Below, piece after piece: positions 15,380-18,504 of a stretch of 18,504 nucleotides of DNA. This stretch comes from Alcaligenaceae bacterium. GTDB lineage: Bacteria; Pseudomonadota; Gammaproteobacteria; Burkholderiales; Burkholderiaceae_B. A program made the translations under genes and the position numbers. The notes below the pieces were generated by a model. That model did no database searches and was not told where the DNA came from. It worked only from the letters and a program-made list of their open reading frames with translations. Each line of letters starts with the position of its first letter. The stretch's first letter is position 1. The stretch covers positions 1 to 18,504 of the forward strand of contig JAAZGT010000183.1 of NCBI GenBank assembly GCA_012511095.1, read 5' to 3'.

Positions 15380-17173
15380 ATGGCTCTTCCTAAACCACCT
15401 CTAAAACCAGCCACTCGTCTTGATATGAGTGACGTTCCAACACCAAAAATACGTCGTGCCCGCAAAAGCGCAGCAAAAAAAGTAACTGCGGTGGCAACAG
15501 AGGCAGTCATTGAGCAAAACTTAGAAGAGGCTCAATTAAGCGCAACAACACAGCCCTTAGTCGCCTCTGAGCCTACTCTTACAGAGACTCCTGTTGCAAA
15601 AAGTGCCGATGCACCGAAAGCCACAAGCAAAGCGATCGCTAAAAAAGCGGCAAGCAAAAAAACTGCTACCGTTCCAAGCAAAGCTGCCGCTAGAAAAGCC
15701 ACTAAAACAGCTACTAAAGCTGAAAGCACTACCAAGGTTACTGAGCCCACAACAACCGTAGCAAAGGTTGCGTCTAAAGCTCGTAGCGAAGGCAAAAAGT
15801 TATTTGTCTTAGACACTAACGTCCTTATGCACGATCCGACCTGCTTATTCCGTTTCCAAGAACATGATATCTTCTTACCGATGATGGCCCTTGAGGAATT
15901 GGATCATAATAAAAAGGGTCTCACTGAGGTAGCACGTAACGCTCGTCAAGTAAGCCGCACCTTAGATTCACTAGTAGCTGATTATGACGATCTTAATGTT
16001 GGTATTCCTTTAGACAGCATTGGCAACAAAGAGGCCACTGGCTTATTGTTTTTCGAAACACACCAATTTAAGCCATTAGAGCAACAGATGGTCGAGGCAG
16101 ACTTACCTGACAACATCATCCTTAACGTAGTGCAAACGCTTGAACAAACTGAAAAAGACCGCGAGGTCATTTTAGTTTCCAAAGACATTAATATGCGCCT
16201 TAAGGCCAAGGCCCTAGGTTTAGCCTCTGAAGACTATCTTAACGATCACTCGCTAGAGGACTCTGATCTTGTTTATGACGGCGTGATGCAATTACCTGAT
16301 GACTTTTGGCAGCGTCACAGTAAAGACATGGAGTCTTGGGTACAAGGTGGCACTACCTATTACAAGGTTAAGGGTCCACTATGTGCTGAATTCCTAGTTA
16401 ATCAGTTCGTCTACCTTGAGGGTGAAACACCACTTTATGCACAAGTTAAAGAGATTGCTGGCAAAACCGCTGTTTTAGCCACGGTGCGTGATTATACCCA
16501 CAAGAAAAATAACGTATGGGGCGTTGTGGCTCGCAACCGAGAGCAAAACTTTGCCCTTAACTTATTAATGAACCCAGAGGTTGATTTTGTATCACTCTTG
16601 GGCCAAGCTGGTACGGGTAAAACGCTACTTGCCTTAGCCACAGGTTTAACCCAAGTGCTAGAAACTAAACGTTACACCGAAATCATCATGACTCGCGTTA
16701 CCGTGTCGGTAGGTGAGGACATTGGTTTCCTACCTGGTACCGAAGAGGAAAAAATGCAGCCATGGATGGGTGCTCTGGAAGACAACCTTGAGTTCTTACA
16801 TTCTGGTAGCAACAGAGAAAACCTCCAAGATTGGGATAGAAGCGCTAGCAAAGAATTAATCCAATCGCATATTAAGGTGCGTTCTCTAAACTTTATGCGC
16901 GGTCGCACCTTTTTAAACAAGTTTGTGATTATTGACGAGGCACAAAACCTTACTCCTAAACAAATGAAAACGCTGATCACCCGTGCGGGACCAGGTACTA
17001 AAATCATTTGCTTAGGTAATATTGCACAAATTGATACCCCATATCTAACCGAAGGGAGTTCGGGTCTAACCTATGTGGTTGACCGCTTTAAGAGCTGGCC
17101 ACACTCTGGACACGTCACCTTACAAAAAGGCGAACGCTCTAGATTAGCGGATTACGCTTCGGATGTGCTGTAA
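15380..17173 (+). CDS. PIN domain-PhoH family ATPase with Lys/Ala-rich N-terminal tail
   Basis: A 597-residue fusion of a PIN nuclease domain and a PhoH P-loop ATPase, the arrangement known from YlaK-type proteins and PhoH2, which have been linked to RNA unwinding and cleavage. Residues 1-137 are low-complexity, with many Lys, Ala, Thr and Ser, and resemble histone-H1-like tails. The PIN domain begins with FVLDTNVLMHDP (142-153; Asp145), continues with EELDH (172-176), and has a later acidic site at VSKDIN (266-271; Asp269). The PhoH part has Walker A GQAGTGKT (408-415) and Walker B VIIDEAQNL (516-524). The catalytic acids look intact. The start is the ATG at 15380, because MALPKPPLKP resembles the usual opening of Burkholderiales homologues; its Shine-Dalgarno is weak. 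It stands 57 nt after bcp, behind a partial terminator. Confidence 0.9.
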   Translation: MALPKPPLKPATRLDMSDVPTPKIRRARKSAAKKVTAVATEAVIEQNLEEAQLSATTQPLVASEPTLTETPVAKSADAPKATSKAIAKKAASKKTATVPSKAAARKATKTATKAESTTKVTEPTTTVAKVASKARSEGKKLFVLDTNVLMHDPTCLFRFQEHDIFLPMMALEELDHNKKGLTEVARNARQVSRTLDSLVADYDDLNVGIPLDSIGNKEATGLLFFETHQFKPLEQQMVEADLPDNIILNVVQTLEQTEKDREVILVSKDINMRLKAKALGLASEDYLNDHSLEDSDLVYDGVMQLPDDFWQRHSKDMESWVQGGTTYYKVKGPLCAEFLVNQFVYLEGETPLYAQVKEIAGKTAVLATVRDYTHKKNNVWGVVARNREQNFALNLLMNPEVDFVSLLGQAGTGKTLLALATGLTQVLETKRYTEIIMTRVTVSVGEDIGFLPGTEEEKMQPWMGALEDNLEFLHSGSNRENLQDWDRSASKELIQSHIKVRSLNFMRGRTFLNKFVIIDEAQNLTPKQMKTLITRAGPGTKIICLGNIAQIDTPYLTEGSSGLTYVVDRFKSWPHSGHVTLQKGERSRLADYASDVL

Positions 17174-17227
17174 TAATTAGTCGAAAATGATAAGCTCATA
17201 GGTCTTAAGATTTTAAATGACCAAACA

Positions 17228-18241
17228 ATGCGCTTTAATTTTAAACGATTAATTCCTGATCAGTTCACTACCTTACTTACTATCGTTGTTATTATCGCTA
17301 CCCTACTCCCTGCCCACGGGCAGGGAGAGGTGGTGGTTGACTGGAGCAGTAAGTTAGCCATTGGGCTGTTATTCTTTTTACATGGTGCGAGGCTTTCTAG
17401 ACAAGCTATTTACCAAGGCATTATGCATTGGCGCATCCATATTGTGATTTTTGGCATTACCTTTGTGGTGTTTCCACTTATCGGTATTTTGTTAAAACCT
17501 GTGCTTGAACCCCTGATGACGCCCACGCTTTATCTGGGCTTCCTCTACTTATGCATGCTGCCCGGCACAGTGCAATCGGCCATTGCCTTTACCTCCATCG
17601 CGCGAGGTAACTTAGCCGCTGCCATTTGTAATGCCTCAGCCTCAAGTATTGTGGGTATTTTTGTGACCCCCATGCTGGTAGCACTGATTTTGAGCGATTT
17701 TAGTGATCAAATACCACCCATCAGCTTAATGTCGGTGGTTAAAATTATTTTCCAGCTCTTTGTACCCTTTGCCGTAGGACACCTGTTGCGCCCTTATATC
17801 GGGGAGTTTTTATTAAAAAACAAATTGCTAGTTCGCTTCGTCGATCAAGGCTCGATATTACTCGTTGTGTATGCGGCATTTTCCCACGCCGTTAATGAGG
17901 GTTTATGGCATGAAACCCCGCTTTCAGCTTTAATAGCGGTGTTTTTGGTCAGTGCGTTAATTTTAGCGTTGAGTTTAGGTGCAAGTCACTTTTTAGGTAA
18001 GGCCTTAGGCTTTAATTTACCCGACCGTATCACCATTTTATTTTGTGGTTCGAAAAAAAGTTTAGCCAGTGGTTTACCCATGGCACAAATTATTTTCGCA
18101 GGTATGCCCATTGGTGCCATCATCTTACCTTTGATGATTTTCCACCAATTACAACTGATGGTCTGCGCTACAATTGCGACTCGACTAAGCAAACGCCCGA
18201 TGACACCCGAGGAAAAAGTAGCCGAAAGGGTTTCAGCATAA
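17228..18241 (+). CDS. Bile acid:sodium symporter family protein, YfeH type
   Basis: Integral membrane transporter of the SBF-like family; the sequence follows E. coli YfeH closely as I recall it. YfeH has no proven substrate, and bile acid transport is only the family name. The 337 residues hold about nine or ten helices, with family landmarks FFLHGARLSR (49-58), GFLYLCMLPGTVQSAIAFTS (104-123), NASASSIVGIF (135-145), and FCGSKKSLASGLPMA (272-286), the last near the presumed substrate path. The ATG at 17228 lies 54 nt after the PhoH stop with no good Shine-Dalgarno. The gene ends just before a shared hairpin terminator and faces the partial gene at the right edge. Confidence 0.92.
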   Translation: MRFNFKRLIPDQFTTLLTIVVIIATLLPAHGQGEVVVDWSSKLAIGLLFFLHGARLSRQAIYQGIMHWRIHIVIFGITFVVFPLIGILLKPVLEPLMTPTLYLGFLYLCMLPGTVQSAIAFTSIARGNLAAAICNASASSIVGIFVTPMLVALILSDFSDQIPPISLMSVVKIIFQLFVPFAVGHLLRPYIGEFLLKNKLLVRFVDQGSILLVVYAAFSHAVNEGLWHETPLSALIAVFLVSALILALSLGASHFLGKALGFNLPDRITILFCGSKKSLASGLPMAQIIFAGMPIGAIILPLMIFHQLQLMVCATIATRLSKRPMTPEEKVAERVSA

Positions 18242-18242
18242 A

Positions 18243-18270
18243 AAAGAGCTCAATTTAATCTGAGCTCTTT
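18243..18270. terminator. Bidirectional Rho-independent terminator
   Basis: A perfect 10-bp stem, AAAGAGCTCA (18243-18252) and TGAGCTCTTT (18261-18270), encloses an 8-nt loop. It lies between two convergent genes: 1 nt after the symporter stop codon and 12 nt after the stop of the partial minus-strand gene. On the minus strand the stem ends in an uninterrupted run of six T, so it is the stronger terminator in that direction; on the plus strand only the three T of the stem are present before GCT. Confidence 0.8.
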
Positions 18271-18282
18271 GCTATAAATCAC

Positions 18283-18504
18283 TTACTGACCGCTTGAGGC
18301 TTGCACCTCTTTTAAAATACGCAAAGGAATGCAAGTCTCTAGGCGCACGCGCATTTGAGTAATTAAAGCAGGATCTAGTGAGTCAACCAAGCCTTGAACT
18401 AAATCAATGGTGCAATCACCCTCAAGATTTTCAATCGCCATTTGGGCAATGTGGCTATGCTTAGCATCTACCTCTACGTCTTTAGCTGCGTGAAATAAAT
18501 GCAA
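18283..18504 (-). CDS. C-terminal fragment of an unrecognised protein
   Basis: The frame is open from the right edge of the window to a TAA at 18285-18283, giving 73 residues. The first codon in view is TTG and is most likely an internal leucine, so the gene starts outside the window. The fragment is soluble, mostly helix-forming and acidic in its first half, with two cysteines, and ends in QASSGQ. It shows no motif I recognise. A real gene is supported by its codon use and by the strong terminator right after its stop codon. Confidence 0.6.
   Translation of the reverse strand: MHLFHAAKDVEVDAKHSHIAQMAIENLEGDCTIDLVQGLVDSLDPALITQMRVRLETCIPLRILKEVQASSGQ

Noticed and set aside
15532..15816. A hydrophobic Ala/Val/Leu-rich open frame opposite the PhoH tail
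   Set aside because: It is the mirror of the Lys/Ala/Thr-rich coding repeats; the hydrophobic look comes from the complementary codons.
1..18504. Mobile element, prophage, defence island or CRISPR
   Set aside because: No transposase, integrase, phage or Cas-like protein and no direct repeats with regular spacers were seen. Gene content and codon use are uniform and chromosomal.
1..18504. tRNA or rRNA genes
   Set aside because: No cloverleaf-like TTCGA-containing segment or rRNA-like stretch was found in the intergenic regions, which are all 200 bp or shorter.

Overview
The window looks like a chromosomal housekeeping segment of a low-GC betaproteobacterium, most likely Burkholderiales, family Alcaligenaceae (relatives such as Oligella or Pelistega). 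This rests on three things: the protein sequences are close to the Burkholderiales forms of RadA, Alr, AlaC, Hom, ThrC and PIN-PhoH; alr-radA and alaC-hom-thrC are clustered; and the base composition is visibly AT-rich (low forties percent GC by eye). I see no tRNA, rRNA, insertion sequence, prophage or CRISPR, and no stretch of 300 bases or more without a gene.

Layout. (1) Positions 1-3415, minus strand: a compact unit alr > radA > TauE/SafE-type permease. Gaps are 6 and 1 nt, and two of the genes appear to use TTG starts. A possible promoter and the first codons of another minus-strand gene lie at the left edge. (2) Positions 3416-3615: a divergent AT-rich intergenic region holding a 7-bp inverted repeat and an extended -10 element. 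(3) Positions 3616-4506, plus strand: a squalene/phytoene-synthase-fold protein whose two aspartate-rich catalytic motifs are degraded. (4) Positions 4508-9709, minus strand: a complete LivKHMGF-type ABC importer (binding protein, two permeases, two ATPases) followed by a flavin-reductase-domain flavoprotein, all tightly packed, and preceded by a small four-helix membrane protein of unknown function (9754-10176). (5) Positions 10202-14174, minus strand: alaC > hom > thrC with overlapping ends, closed by a strong hairpin terminator. This unit makes homoserine and threonine from aspartate semialdehyde and includes an alanine-type aminotransferase. (6) Positions 14354-18241, plus strand: a Mth938-domain protein (NDUFAF3-like), a Bcp/PrxQ peroxiredoxin, a PIN-PhoH ATPase with a long Lys/Ala-rich N-terminal tail, and a YfeH-type member of the bile acid:sodium symporter family. 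(7) Right edge, minus strand: the C-terminal end of an unrecognised protein, sharing a bidirectional hairpin terminator with the symporter gene.

Most of the window is ordinary. I do not see a clear undescribed system. The observations most worth following are the apparently non-catalytic phytoene-synthase-like protein and its possible link, by analogy to NDUFAF6 and NDUFAF3, to respiratory complex I assembly; the unassigned substrate of the Liv-type importer with its co-transcribed flavoprotein; and the basic tail on the PhoH protein.
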